DNA from: Arthrobacter sp. 31Y | GTDB taxonomy: Bacteria > Actinomycetota > Actinomycetes > Actinomycetales > Micrococcaceae | Reading direction: 5' to 3' | Length of the DNA stretch: 64,000 nucleotides | NCBI RefSeq assembly: GCF_000526335.1 | Contig: NZ_JAFW01000001.1 | Location: 868,001-932,000 of the forward strand | Part shown: piece by piece, positions 1 through 8,398 of the stretch | Numbering within the stretch: the first letter of the stretch is position 1 | Layout: every line of letters starts with the position of its first letter | Position numbers and translations under genes: made by a program | Notes under the pieces: generated by a model | Seen by the model: the letters and a program-made list of their open reading frames with translations, nothing else | Told to the model about the DNA's origin: nothing | The model's database searches: none

Positions 1-595
1 ATGCGCGGCCAACCTTGGCAGCGGCGTAGACAACGGGAACTTCAAGGACCTTATCCAGGTCCAGGTCCGGAACTTCGTCGGCGAGGTCCGAGGCGAGACC
101 GAGGAGCAGGTCCATGGACTCGTGGACAACTTCGTCGATGCGGGCGTCAGGACGGTCAGTCTTGTTGACCAGGAGGATGACCGGGAGGTGCGCGGCAAGA
201 GCCTTACGGAGCACAAACCGGGTCTGGGGCAGGGGGCCCTCGGAGGAGTCGACCAGAAGGACGACGCCGTCAACCATGGAGAGACCGCGCTCTACCTCGC
301 CACCGAAGTCGGCGTGGCCGGGGGTGTCGATGACGTTGATGGTGATGGTCTCGCCGTTGGACGACGGGCCGTTGTAGGCAACCGTGGTGTTCTTCGCGAG
401 GATGGTAATGCCCTTTTCGCGTTCCAGGTCACCGGAGTCCATGACACGGTCCTCAACCTCACCATGGGAAGCGAAGGAGTTGGTCTGCTTGAGCATGGCG
501 TCGACCAAAGTGGTCTTGCCGTGGTCAACGTGTGCGACGATCGCGACGTTGCGCAGATCGCTCCGCGACGCAGTATTGGTGATGGTTTCAGACAT
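1..595 (-). CDS. typA: TypA/BipA translational GTPase, N-terminal part (runs off left edge)
   Basis: Ribosome-associated GTPase of the EF-G/LepA class, involved in ribosome assembly and stress adaptation. Reading the minus strand from the ATG at 593-595 gives a protein starting [16 protein letters not shown]. The G1 loop AHVDHGKTT lies at residues 21-29, the effector-region motif EKGITI follows, then G3 DTPGHADF and G4 NKTD, all in the expected order and spacing. About 198 codons are present of the roughly 640 usual for the family, so domains II, III and V lie outside the window. No stop occurs before the edge and the frame is intact. Confidence 0.96.
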   Translation of the reverse strand, partial: MSETITNTASRSDLRNVAIVAHVDHGKTTLVDAMLKQTNSFASHGEVEDRVMDSGDLEREKGITILAKNTTVAYNGPSSNGETITINVIDTPGHADFGGEVERGLSMVDGVVLLVDSSEGPLPQTRFVLRKALAAHLPVILLVNKTDRPDARIDEVVHESMDLLLGLASDLADEVPDLDLDKVLEVPVVYAAAKVGRA

Positions 596-878
596 GCGTT
601 AATGACTCGTTTCAGTGGTGAAGTCAGCTGTTTGTATCCGCGCGCATACCTGATCGACTTGATCGGAACACACAGCGAAAAGACCCCGGGAGACAGGGCA
701 CCTGCATCCAGTCTAAACGCAGTTGCATTTCTGAGCCTAAAAAGCAAGCTATTCAACCCCTGGATGTGGCACTGCTCACACTCGAATGTTGTTACGTAAA
801 CGCAAGTCCAGATGCTGGATTTTCCTGGTCGCGTGCACCATGATGGGCTGCAGAACCAGTGCCACGTGGAGAACAACG

Positions 879-1721
879 ATGCGACAAGCTCCGGCCGTGT
901 TCCGCATGCTCGCACCATTGATCGCCGCAGGTGTTCTCTTGGTGGGCTGCGGACCTAGCCCAACGCCAATAATGGCCCCCTCAGGTTCAACCGTGCCCGG
1001 GCCCGCGCAGACAGCTGCCGCGGATAAACCGCTGCGGATTGCGCCCGCCCCCAGTTCCCTCAACCTCCCCGTGGGCTCGCTGTACAAGAACCCCGCCAAC
1101 AACCGCAGCGAACTGGTTCTCGCCGACGTCCGGCACACCGCTGTACTCATTGGCGATTCCCAGTCAATGCCGAAGGACTCCTGGCCGCAGCAGGGCATCG
1201 CAGCCATGGGCTACAAATTGCATGTAGTGGGCATGGGCGGCACCGGCTATGTAGCAAGCAATGGGAAGACCGGCAACTACATCGATGCGTTGCAACGCGG
1301 TGACTGGGTGCTTCCCTTCGGGGATCCACCGTTGATCGTGATCCAGGGTGGCGGCAATGATGCCACCCAACGTGCCACAGACGCGCAGATCTCCAGCAAC
1401 GCCGAGCGACTTCTCGCTGCACTGAAGAAGCGCTACCCCGGAACCACCTTGGCCATGATTGGAACCCTTGCCAGGGGTGTGAGCAATGGCGGCGGACGTC
1501 GCACAGAAATAGATGCCCTCTTGGGACGCATCGCGGCCAAGCACGCCATACCGTTCGTCAGCGCGGGCGACTGGCTCACCCGCTACAACGCGATCGGGGA
1601 TCTTCAGGATGGCGTGCATTTGAAGCCTGCCGGGCACGCAAAGCTTGGCGCCGCACTTGCTCGCGAATTCACCGCCCTTGGCCTCACGGCACGCCCGGAC
1701 AGTTCCGAGCCGGCTAAGTAG
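879..1721 (+). CDS. Secreted SGNH/GDSL-family hydrolase lipoprotein
   Basis: Predicted esterase or acyl-hydrolase anchored outside the membrane. I chose the ATG at 879 because it follows GGAGA and gives a clean lipoprotein signal: MRQAPAVFRMLAPLIAAGV followed by LLVGC, with the lipidated Cys at residue 24. The frame is open further upstream (to 786) but that would bury the signal. SGNH blocks are visible: GDSQS near residue 92 (nucleophile Ser94), a glycine block GGTGY, GGND, and DGVH near the C-terminus. Length is 280 aa. A low-complexity Pro/Ala linker follows the lipobox. The substrate (cell wall or exogenous ester) cannot be told. The gene stands alone between typA and the dpp operon. Confidence 0.85.
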   Translation: MRQAPAVFRMLAPLIAAGVLLVGCGPSPTPIMAPSGSTVPGPAQTAAADKPLRIAPAPSSLNLPVGSLYKNPANNRSELVLADVRHTAVLIGDSQSMPKDSWPQQGIAAMGYKLHVVGMGGTGYVASNGKTGNYIDALQRGDWVLPFGDPPLIVIQGGGNDATQRATDAQISSNAERLLAALKKRYPGTTLAMIGTLARGVSNGGGRRTEIDALLGRIAAKHAIPFVSAGDWLTRYNAIGDLQDGVHLKPAGHAKLGAALAREFTALGLTARPDSSEPAK

Positions 1722-1752
1722 CCCGCGGCGTCGTCGTAACGGGCGTTGTCGA

Positions 1753-1774
1753 AGCGGGCGCTGTGAGGCCCGCT
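1753..1774 (+). terminator. Short hairpin after the SGNH hydrolase gene
   Basis: AGCGGGC and GCCCGCT flank an 8-nt loop about 30 nt after the stop codon. No strong T-tract follows, so this is a modest candidate. Confidence 0.4.
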
Positions 1775-1838
1775 CCGCGTGCTTCATGAGCGCTGAGGCG
1801 CGCAAGGCAGGCCCCACAACAAGTGTTTATGAACGGCA

Positions 1839-1876
1839 AGAGCCGGTGGTTCCCACCAAAGGGAACCACCGGCTCT
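1839..1876 (-). terminator. Strong hairpin ending the dpp operon
   Basis: A perfect 16-bp inverted repeat (AGAGCCGGTGGTTCCC and its complement) with a 6-nt loop lies 35 bp beyond the dppDF stop. It is symmetrical and could also stop transcription coming from the SGNH gene on the plus strand. Confidence 0.8.
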
Positions 1877-1910
1877 GTTGCTTCACGGCGAAGGGAACTT
1901 ACGACGCCGA

Positions 1911-3620
1911 TCAGGCCACGGCAGGTGGCAACAGCAGCGAACCACCCGGAATGGCATCCAGGAGTGCTTGCGTGTAGGCCTCGCGCGGGTTATCGAAGAC
2001 GTCATCCGTGCTGCCCGTCTCCACCAACTTGCCCTTTTCCATCACGCAGACGTGGTCTGCGATTTGGCGGACGACCGCGAGGTCGTGGGTGATGAACAGG
2101 TAGGTCAACCCAAGGTTGTCCTGAAGATCCGCCAACAGGTTGAGCACCTGCGCTTGTACAAGGACGTCGAGTGCTGAGACAGCCTCATCACAGATGATCA
2201 CTTCGGGGTCCAAGGCCAGGGCTCGTGCAATCGCAATGCGCTGGCGCTGGCCACCTGAGAGCTCGTTGGGGTACCTCTGCATCATGGACTGCGGCAAAGC
2301 TACCTGGTCCAAGAGCTCGCGTACCTTCTTCTCCCTGCTGGCCGCGTTACCGATCTTGTGCACGCGCAGCGGCTCTTCAATAGTCCTGAAGATGTTGTAC
2401 ATCGGGTCCAGGGAACCGTAGGGATCCTGGAAGATGGGCTGCACACGGCGACGGAACTTGAACAGCTCCCTGCCCTTGAGCCCCGCTGTGTCCACACCGT
2501 CGAAGAGAATTTGTCCCTCAGTGGGTTTCTCCAATTGGAGGACCATTTTGGCAACAGTGGACTTGCCCGATCCGGACTCCCCCACGATCGCTGTGGTGGT
2601 CCCGCGCTTGACGGCAAAGCTGACATCGTCAACTGCAGCGAAATCGGACGTTTGGCCGAGGCCCTGACGCAGTTTGTAGATCTTGCGCAGGTTCTTGATC
2701 TGGAGGACCTCGTCCTGGGCACGATCCTTCGCAGCCGCTACAGGCGCCAGAAGATCCTCAGCCTCCACTCCCTGCTCCTTGGCCACCTGGATACGGCGGG
2801 AAGCCAGTGAAGGAGCAGATTCAACCAGACGACGGGTGTACGGGTGCTGGGGATTGCGCAGCAGATCCAAGGAAGGACCTGCCTCAACCACGTTGCCCTG
2901 GTACATGACAATGACTTTGTCAGCCCGCTCGGCGGCCAAGCCGAGGTCGTGGGTAATGAGCAGCACGGAAGTACCCAGCTCAGTGGTCATCTTGTCCAAG
3001 TGATCCAGGATCCGGCGCTGCACCGTAACGTCCAACGCCGAGGTTGGCTCGTCGGCAATAAGGAGCTTGGGTTGGCAACTCAGGCCGATGGCGATCAGCG
3101 CACGTTGACGCATGCCGCCGGAGAATTCGTGTGGATACTGCTTGGCACGCCGCGCAGCGTCCGGGAGGCCCGCTTCAGCAAGGACGCGGGCAACGTCCTC
3201 GGGGCCGTCGGGTCGACCGTTGGCCTTCAGGGTTTCGCGTACCTGGTAGCCAATCTTCCACACTGGGTTCAGGTTGGACATCGGATCCTGGGGAACCATG
3301 CCGATGTGGCTGCCACGGAGCTCGATCATCCGCTTCTCCGAAGCGTGCGCGATGTCTTCGCCGTCGAGCAAAATCTGCCCGGATGAGACGCGTCCGTTGT
3401 TGGGCAGCAGGCCGATGGCGGCCAGCGCCGTCGTCGACTTTCCTGAACCCGACTCCCCCACAATGGCAACAGTTTCGCCCGGCATGATGGAGAGGTGGGC
3501 GTTCTTTACTGCCTTAACCTCTCCGGAACCGGTCTTGAAAGTGATGGCCAAGTCCTTGATTTCCAAGATGGGCCGCACTTGTGCAGTGGCTTCATCAATT
3601 CTGATGTTTGCAGAAGTCAT
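1911..3620 (-). CDS. Oligopeptide ABC transporter, fused tandem ATP-binding protein (DppD-DppF)
   Basis: Both ATPase halves of a peptide importer are fused in one chain of 569 aa. Each half has a Walker A (GESGSGKST), an ABC signature (FSGGMRQR in the first, LSGGQRQR in the second) and a Walker B (LLIADEPTSALD, VIICDEAVSALD). The start at 3620 is supported by AAGGAGG eight bases upstream; an in-frame start 20 codons earlier lacks this. The Shine-Dalgarno sequence overlaps the stop of the upstream permease, so the two are probably co-translated. It is the last gene of the dppA-B-C-DF operon. Peptide substrate is inferred from the permease and binding-protein families. Confidence 0.93.
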   Translation of the reverse strand: MTSANIRIDEATAQVRPILEIKDLAITFKTGSGEVKAVKNAHLSIMPGETVAIVGESGSGKSTTALAAIGLLPNNGRVSSGQILLDGEDIAHASEKRMIELRGSHIGMVPQDPMSNLNPVWKIGYQVRETLKANGRPDGPEDVARVLAEAGLPDAARRAKQYPHEFSGGMRQRALIAIGLSCQPKLLIADEPTSALDVTVQRRILDHLDKMTTELGTSVLLITHDLGLAAERADKVIVMYQGNVVEAGPSLDLLRNPQHPYTRRLVESAPSLASRRIQVAKEQGVEAEDLLAPVAAAKDRAQDEVLQIKNLRKIYKLRQGLGQTSDFAAVDDVSFAVKRGTTTAIVGESGSGKSTVAKMVLQLEKPTEGQILFDGVDTAGLKGRELFKFRRRVQPIFQDPYGSLDPMYNIFRTIEEPLRVHKIGNAASREKKVRELLDQVALPQSMMQRYPNELSGGQRQRIAIARALALDPEVIICDEAVSALDVLVQAQVLNLLADLQDNLGLTYLFITHDLAVVRQIADHVCVMEKGKLVETGSTDDVFDNPREAYTQALLDAIPGGSLLLPPAVA

Positions 3621-3630
3621 GTTCGCCTCC

Positions 3631-4575
3631 TTAGCGCTGACGGCTCTTGGGATCAAGAGCATCGCGGACGGCGTCGCCAAGCATGATGAAGCTCAGGACG
3701 GTGATGGACAGGGCGGCTGCCGGGTAAAGCAGGATACCCGGGTTGGTACGGATGGACGCGTTGGCCGCGGAGATGTCATTACCCCACGACATTACGCTGC
3801 CGGGCAACCCGACACCCAGGAAGGACAGGGTAGCTTCAAGCACAATGAAAACGCCCAGTTCCAGGGTGGCGAGGACAATCACGGGCGCCAAAGCGTTCGG
3901 CAGCGCATGCTTCACCAAGGCCCCGAACTTGGAAACACCCAGTGACCGGGCCGCCGTGACGAAGTCCGCGTTTCGCACCTCAATGACGGCACCTCTGGTG
4001 ATTCGCGCCATTTGGGGCCACGCGAGCAGCGAAATTGTCAGGACCACTGTCCAGACGCTCCGATTCTCACGGAACAGCGGCAGCTGCGTGATGACCAAAG
4101 CGCCGAGGATGATCGGCAAGGCAAAGAAGATATCGCCGAGACGAGCGAGAACAGAATCCAACCAGCCACCGTAGTAGCCAGCCAGTGCACCCAAGGTGAC
4201 ACCGATGATGACTACAGCGAGCACGGACAGTACGCCGACGGACAAGGAGGCCTGCGTACCGTGGATCACGCGCGAGTAAACGTCGCAACCCTGAAGTGTG
4301 AAACCGAGCGGATGGCCCGCAGTGGGCCCTCCCTCGGAATTAGCCAACTGGCAATCGTTGTCGGGTGCCACGCTGGTGAAGAGACCCGGGAAAAGCGCAA
4401 CGACTACAAGCAGCAGGATCAGCAGCGACGAAACGATGAACATGGGGCGGCGGCGGAGCTTGCGCCACGCGTCTGCCCAGAGGCTGAGGGGTGCCTGATC
4501 CGTTTTCACAGCATCGGTGGCCAGAAGCGGTGTCTCCTCGACGGGAGCTACGAAGTGTTCAGTATTACTGGTCAT
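3631..4575 (-). CDS. Oligopeptide ABC transporter permease (DppC/OppC type)
   Basis: Inner-membrane subunit of the peptide importer, 314 aa. A cytosolic N-terminal tail of about 45 residues precedes the first membrane helix (MFIVSSLLILLLVVVALFPG), and the binding-protein-dependent transport loop appears as AARSLGVSKFGALVKHALPN, the EAA-type motif that docks on the ATPase. The start at 4575 was chosen because it gives a family-length product and overlaps the stop of dppB by 11 bp, a normal arrangement for coupled genes. The longer open frame to 4653 runs inside dppB and is not needed. Confidence 0.93.
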   Translation of the reverse strand: MTSNTEHFVAPVEETPLLATDAVKTDQAPLSLWADAWRKLRRRPMFIVSSLLILLLVVVALFPGLFTSVAPDNDCQLANSEGGPTAGHPLGFTLQGCDVYSRVIHGTQASLSVGVLSVLAVVIIGVTLGALAGYYGGWLDSVLARLGDIFFALPIILGALVITQLPLFRENRSVWTVVLTISLLAWPQMARITRGAVIEVRNADFVTAARSLGVSKFGALVKHALPNALAPVIVLATLELGVFIVLEATLSFLGVGLPGSVMSWGNDISAANASIRTNPGILLYPAAALSITVLSFIMLGDAVRDALDPKSRQR

Positions 4576-5494
4576 AGCGGATCCTCGGGTCAAGCCAGGC
4601 GTAAAGGAGGTCAACCAAGAGGTTGGTAATGACGAAAACAAGCACCAGGACACTCACGATCGCGACGATGGTAGGACCCTCGCTTCGCTGGATGGCTTGG
4701 AAGAGCTTGTTTCCCACTCCGGGAACGTTGAAGATGCCCTCAGTAACGATGGCGCCGCCCATAAGCCCGCCAAGGTTGGCACCCAAATAGGTCACCACAG
4801 GGATCAATGAGTTCCTGAGAATGTGAGCAATCACGACGCGGGGCCGGGAAAGGCCCTTGGCAGTGGCGGTGCGCACGTAGTCCGCGTTCATGTTCTCGCT
4901 GACAGAGGCGCGCGTCAGGCGAAGTACGTAGGCGAAGGAAACAAGCCCCAACACAACGGCAGGAAGGATCAGGTTGCCCCAATCAGCGTTTGCACCCACT
5001 GTTGGTTTTGCCCAGCCGAGCTGGACACCGAACACGAGCTGGAAAACGAAGCCCAAAACGAAGGTGGGGACCGCAATCACCAGAAGCGAAACGACCAGAA
5101 CGGTGGAGTCGAAGAGCTTGCCCTTTTTGAGACCTGCGAAAACACCGAAGGCGATGCCGAACACGGCTTGGATGATGAGGGCTTCAATGGCGAGCATCGC
5201 CGTGACGGGGAAAGCCCTGGCAAGTGAGTCGGCAATGGGCTGCTGGGTGAAGTCAACGCCGAGGTTGAAGGTGAACAAGTTCTTGATGAAAAGTCCGTAC
5301 TGAACCCAGAACGGCTGGTCCAGGTTGTACTGGGCCCGCAAGGCGTCGATGACGCTCTGCGGTGGCTGGCGATCCCCGAAGAGAGCGGCAATGGGGTCAC
5401 CGGGTAGTGCGAAGACCATGTAATAGACGAGGAGCGTGGTCCCCAGGAAAACCGGGATGACCTGGAGAAGTCTACGTAAAATGAAGCGAACCAC
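4565..5494 (-). CDS. Oligopeptide ABC transporter permease (DppB/OppB type)
   Basis: Second membrane subunit of the peptide importer, 309 aa, GTG start preceded by GGAGAGGGG. It opens with the typical FILRRLLQVIPVFLG helix and the ALPGDP motif found at the start of DppB proteins, and carries the docking loop TATAKGLSRPRVVIAHILRN. It ends inside the start of dppC (11-bp overlap). The spacing of 124 bp to dppA upstream contains a hairpin, suggesting lower expression than the binding protein. Confidence 0.93.
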   Translation of the reverse strand: MVRFILRRLLQVIPVFLGTTLLVYYMVFALPGDPIAALFGDRQPPQSVIDALRAQYNLDQPFWVQYGLFIKNLFTFNLGVDFTQQPIADSLARAFPVTAMLAIEALIIQAVFGIAFGVFAGLKKGKLFDSTVLVVSLLVIAVPTFVLGFVFQLVFGVQLGWAKPTVGANADWGNLILPAVVLGLVSFAYVLRLTRASVSENMNADYVRTATAKGLSRPRVVIAHILRNSLIPVVTYLGANLGGLMGGAIVTEGIFNVPGVGNKLFQAIQRSEGPTIVAIVSVLVLVFVITNLLVDLLYAWLDPRIRYDQ

Positions 5495-5558
5495 GGGTCA
5501 CCCCTCTCCGTTGGTCGGGCTTTGGAATGTCATGTGTGCCTTCCTGCCAAGCAAGCAA

Positions 5559-5587
5559 GGGGGGCCCGGCGCATTGGCCGGACCCCC
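5559..5587 (-). terminator. Hairpin between dppA and dppB
   Basis: A GC-rich inverted repeat (GGGGTCCGGC on the minus strand, with its complement after a short loop) lies 32 bp after dppA. Such elements after binding-protein genes usually partially terminate or stabilise the dppA message, leaving less transcript for the membrane and ATPase genes. Confidence 0.6.
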
Positions 5588-5618
5588 TCTGCACTAAGGC
5601 AAGTTCAGATCCTGAGGA

Positions 5619-7301
5619 CTACTTGGCCTCGATGTCGAAGTAACGGATGCCGCCATTCCAGCCGGTTTCAGCTGAGACAACGTTGTTGCTCCAAACGATC
5701 GGGGTTGCCCGGTACCACAGGGGCAAGCCCGGGAGGTCCTTGAACAGGACTTCTTGTGCCTCGTTGAACTTCTTGTTGGCGTCTTCCGGGGTCTTGGCTG
5801 CAAGGCCTTCCTTAAGGAGCTTGTCGAACTCAGCGTTCGAGTACTTCTCGTAGTTGGACGATGCGTTGGTTGCCCACACCGGTCCAAGGAAGTTGTAGAG
5901 CGACGGGTAGTCACCCTGCCAGCCGGCGCGGGTCAGGCCCGGCAGGGACTGCGACTTACGCAGATCCAGAACTTCAGCGAACTTGGCGAAGGGCTGGATT
6001 TCGGCCTGGATACCAAGGTTGTTCTTGAAGGCGTTGGCAACGGCGTCGATCCATTCCTTGTTGCCACCATCAGTGTTGGAGGCAATGAGGAGCGGCTTAG
6101 AACCGTCGTACGGCTTGATCTTTTCGGCCTCGGCCCAGAGATCCTTGGCCTTCTGAGCATCAAACTTCAGGACATCGCTGCCCGGAATGGCGTCGTTGTA
6201 GCCGTCGAGGACGGGAGCCGTGAACTCGGTTGCAGGAGTGCGTGTGCCGTTGAAGATGACCTTGGTGATCTCTTCACGGTTGATGGCGTGGGACAGAGCC
6301 TGACGACGCAGCAGACCGGCTTCACCCTGGAAGTTCGGGTTGTAGCCCGGGATGTTCAGGGTGGCGTTGTTGGCGTTGGGGCGCGTGGAGTTACGGTCCG
6401 GGAAGTCCGTGGTGTAGGTCTTCAGCGCGTTCGATGGAACAACGTCAGTAATGTCCAGGTTATCGGCCTGAAGGTCCGTGTATGCCGGGCCCGGATCGGT
6501 GTAGAACTTGAAGGTTACGCCGCCGTTTTTGGCAGCACGCGGGCCGGTGTAGTCAGCGTTCTTGACCAAGGAGATGGACTGGTCGTGTACCCAGGCACCT
6601 TCCTTCTCGAACTTGTACGGGCCGTTGCCGATGGGGTTCTCGCCGAACTTCTTGGGGTCCTTCAGAGCCTCGGAAGGCAGGGGGTAGAAGGCAGAGTAAC
6701 CCAGGCGCAGGGACCAGTCAGCCTCGGGCTGAGCGAGCTTGACTGTGATGGTCTGGTCGTCAGTCGCGGCCAGGCCGGACATCGTCTGAGCCGTGGGTGC
6801 CGGTGTGGACGTCTTCTTGCCGTCGGCGCCCGTGGTCTCGGTGACTGCACTGACATCGGCGTAGCCTTCAATGGATTCGAAGAAGAAGCCATTGTTCTGG
6901 AGGTTGGTGCTCAGCGCGGCGAAGTTCCAGGAATCAACGAAGGTCTTGGCCGTGATGGCCTCACCATTGGTGAACTTGGCGCCGGACTTGACCTTGATGG
7001 TCCAGTTCTGCGAGTCGGTTGTCTCAATCGACTCCGCCAAGGCGTTGACGGGCTTGCCGTCGGAGTCGTAGGCGCGAAGGCCTTCAAACAGCAGCTCGAC
7101 GACGCGGCCACCGTACACCTCATTGGTGTTGGCGGGGAGCAGCGGGTTCTGCGGTTCGTTGCTGTATGCGGAAATGACCTTGTTTGGGTCAGTTGCGGCT
7201 GAGCTGTTCGTATTGCTGCCGCCACCGCCGCCGCAACCGGTCACTGCGAGGGCGATGATCGCCGCTACGCCTAGAGCTTTGGAAGTGCGCGAGAAACGCA
7301 T
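5619..7301 (-). CDS. Oligopeptide ABC transporter substrate-binding lipoprotein (DppA/OppA type)
   Basis: Extracytoplasmic receptor of the importer, family SBP_bac_5, 560 aa. The ATG at 7301 follows AGGAGG and gives a lipoprotein signal ending AVTGC with Cys23, then a Gly/Ser linker. The body shows family landmarks such as FTNGEAITAKTFVDSW, AEPDW-type contacts, and a C-terminal LWYRATPIVWSNNV segment. A longer frame to 7412 has no good ribosome site and would mask the signal. It is first in the operon and separated from dppB by a hairpin. Confidence 0.93.
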   Translation of the reverse strand: MRFSRTSKALGVAAIIALAVTGCGGGGGSNTNSSAATDPNKVISAYSNEPQNPLLPANTNEVYGGRVVELLFEGLRAYDSDGKPVNALAESIETTDSQNWTIKVKSGAKFTNGEAITAKTFVDSWNFAALSTNLQNNGFFFESIEGYADVSAVTETTGADGKKTSTPAPTAQTMSGLAATDDQTITVKLAQPEADWSLRLGYSAFYPLPSEALKDPKKFGENPIGNGPYKFEKEGAWVHDQSISLVKNADYTGPRAAKNGGVTFKFYTDPGPAYTDLQADNLDITDVVPSNALKTYTTDFPDRNSTRPNANNATLNIPGYNPNFQGEAGLLRRQALSHAINREEITKVIFNGTRTPATEFTAPVLDGYNDAIPGSDVLKFDAQKAKDLWAEAEKIKPYDGSKPLLIASNTDGGNKEWIDAVANAFKNNLGIQAEIQPFAKFAEVLDLRKSQSLPGLTRAGWQGDYPSLYNFLGPVWATNASSNYEKYSNAEFDKLLKEGLAAKTPEDANKKFNEAQEVLFKDLPGLPLWYRATPIVWSNNVVSAETGWNGGIRYFDIEAK

Positions 7302-7561
7302 TCCGCCTCCTATGAGTCGTGGAGTTGAGCAGGGAAAATTCGTGATTTCCCCCAGGCACAGGCACAGTTTCCTACTGTGACGTTGCCTACATGTGAGTGT
7401 AAGCCTACCCACATTGTGTCCGGATGATGGGACATGCTGGCCAAACTGTAACCGTTCCGCAACCTACACATGCCTAAATTGACGCGGATTTCAAGTCAAA
7501 CGCTACTCGGTGGTAATATTCGCTGTCTGACAGCAGGACAGGACGATTTTTAGGCAAAGAA
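7302..7561. promoter_or_regulatory. dppA upstream region with three similar CCTAC-type elements
   Basis: This is the only gap above 300 bp in the window (7302-7623). On the plus strand it holds three related stretches, CCTACATGTG (7386), CCTACCCACATTGTG (7404) and CCTACACATG (7463), all upstream of dppA. A weak -10-like TACACT reads on the minus strand at 7396-7401. I see no open reading frame with a ribosome site. The promoter call is inference; the repeats are visible. Confidence 0.4.
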
Positions 7562-7589
7562 GGGCCCCGGTTCCATGAAACCGGGGCCC
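7562..7589 (-). terminator. Terminator of the SRPBCC gene
   Basis: Inverted repeat GGGCCCCGGTT / AACCGGGGCCC with a short loop (CATG), followed on the minus strand by a T-rich stretch (TTCTTTG, then AAAAATCG). It lies 35 bp after the stop of the gene at 7624. Confidence 0.75.
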
Positions 7590-7623
7590 TGTCCCACGCT
7601 TGGGAAAATCTTTGCAGTATCGG

Positions 7624-8091
7624 CTAATGACGCTCGGCCAAAGTTGCCAATTGTCCTGTCACCAAGCTCCAGCCCTCCTGCAAGCCCAACTGTTCATGCT
7701 GTGCGAGCGACTCCGGATCCCCGTGACGGGCCACGATCCGGTACAAGGTTCCCTCTGTGTGATCGGTGAAAGTGACCTCCCCCGTCACCGCGACTGGCAT
7801 GGGGCGGGCGGGCCTAAGACTGCTGTCTACAGCATTGGTAAACACCAGGCGCTCTCCTTGATCAACAACGAGGAAAGCTGCGTCCATATGTGGAACGAAA
7901 GTAGAACCGTCCTCGCTCATGGAAGTTACAAAGCCGCCGCCGGCATGCGGTGCGAACGACTCCACCCTGCACGTGTAAGGCTCGGGAATCCACCACTGCT
8001 CGAAGAGTTCAGGCATTGTCCAAGCGCTCCAAACGGTGGCCCGGGACGCACGAATGACCCTCTCGATCTCGAGGTCAAGATCACGATTCAT
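7624..8091 (-). CDS. SRPBCC/AHSA1-type START-domain protein
   Basis: Small cytosolic helix-grip protein of 155 aa with the typical AHSA1 opening (LEIERVIRASRATVWSAWT, then PELFEQWW), a central beta-sheet, and a C-terminal amphipathic helix. The start ATG follows AGGAGAACC. Family members bind hydrophobic ligands or act as Hsp90 co-chaperone relatives; in bacteria they often sit next to ArsR-type regulators, but none is here, so no role can be assigned. It has its own terminator. Confidence 0.85.
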   Translation of the reverse strand: MNRDLDLEIERVIRASRATVWSAWTMPELFEQWWIPEPYTCRVESFAPHAGGGFVTSMSEDGSTFVPHMDAAFLVVDQGERLVFTNAVDSSLRPARPMPVAVTGEVTFTDHTEGTLYRIVARHGDPESLAQHEQLGLQEGWSLVTGQLATLAERH

Positions 8092-8152
8092 GGTTCTCCT
8101 TGAAGTTGCTGGTATCGGAGGCTCCTACATCCTGACCTATTATGCTGGGCGG

Positions 8153-8278
8153 ATGTCTACTGGTGAAGAGAAGGATCCGCCCGTCCCGGCTGATGTTGAG
8201 GGCAAGATCCCCAAAAAGACGCACGACAATCCAGACGCCGAACAAGAACGAACTGACAACGAACCCGGCGACTTCTAG
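8153..8278 (+). CDS. Possible 41-residue acidic small protein
   Basis: ATG at 8153 opens a 41-aa frame that begins MSTGEEKDPPVPADVEG and ends in PGDF. It is rich in Asp, Glu, Pro and Lys, with no hydrophobic stretch, as expected of a soluble disordered peptide. A -10-like TATTAT sits at 8138-8143, about 10 nt before the ATG, and there is no Shine-Dalgarno sequence, so translation would be leaderless or nearly so. It lies divergently from the SRPBCC gene. The composition is unlike a random GC-rich frame, but this is a weak gene call. Confidence 0.42.
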   Translation: MSTGEEKDPPVPADVEGKIPKKTHDNPDAEQERTDNEPGDF

Positions 8279-8320
8279 CGGACTCCACGCCGGGCACCGC
8301 TGTAGGCCCTCAAACAGCGA

Positions 8321-8363
8321 AGGCCGCGGGCAATGAAGTCTTGAACTTCATCGCCCGCGGCCT
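8321..8363 (-). terminator. Terminator of ychF
   Basis: A 19-bp inverted repeat with a single mismatch (AGGCCGCGGGC.ATGAAGT and complement) and a 5-nt loop lies 36 bp beyond the ychF stop. It may also end transcription of the small ORF at 8153. Confidence 0.75.
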
Positions 8364-8398
8364 ACTGCGCTACAGCTTCTTTGGGTCGCCTGGCTGCA

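Noticed and set aside
5754-7202. A 482-codon plus-strand frame opposite dppA
   Set aside because: Val/Gly/Leu-rich shadow of a clearly identified lipoprotein; no domain or ribosome site.
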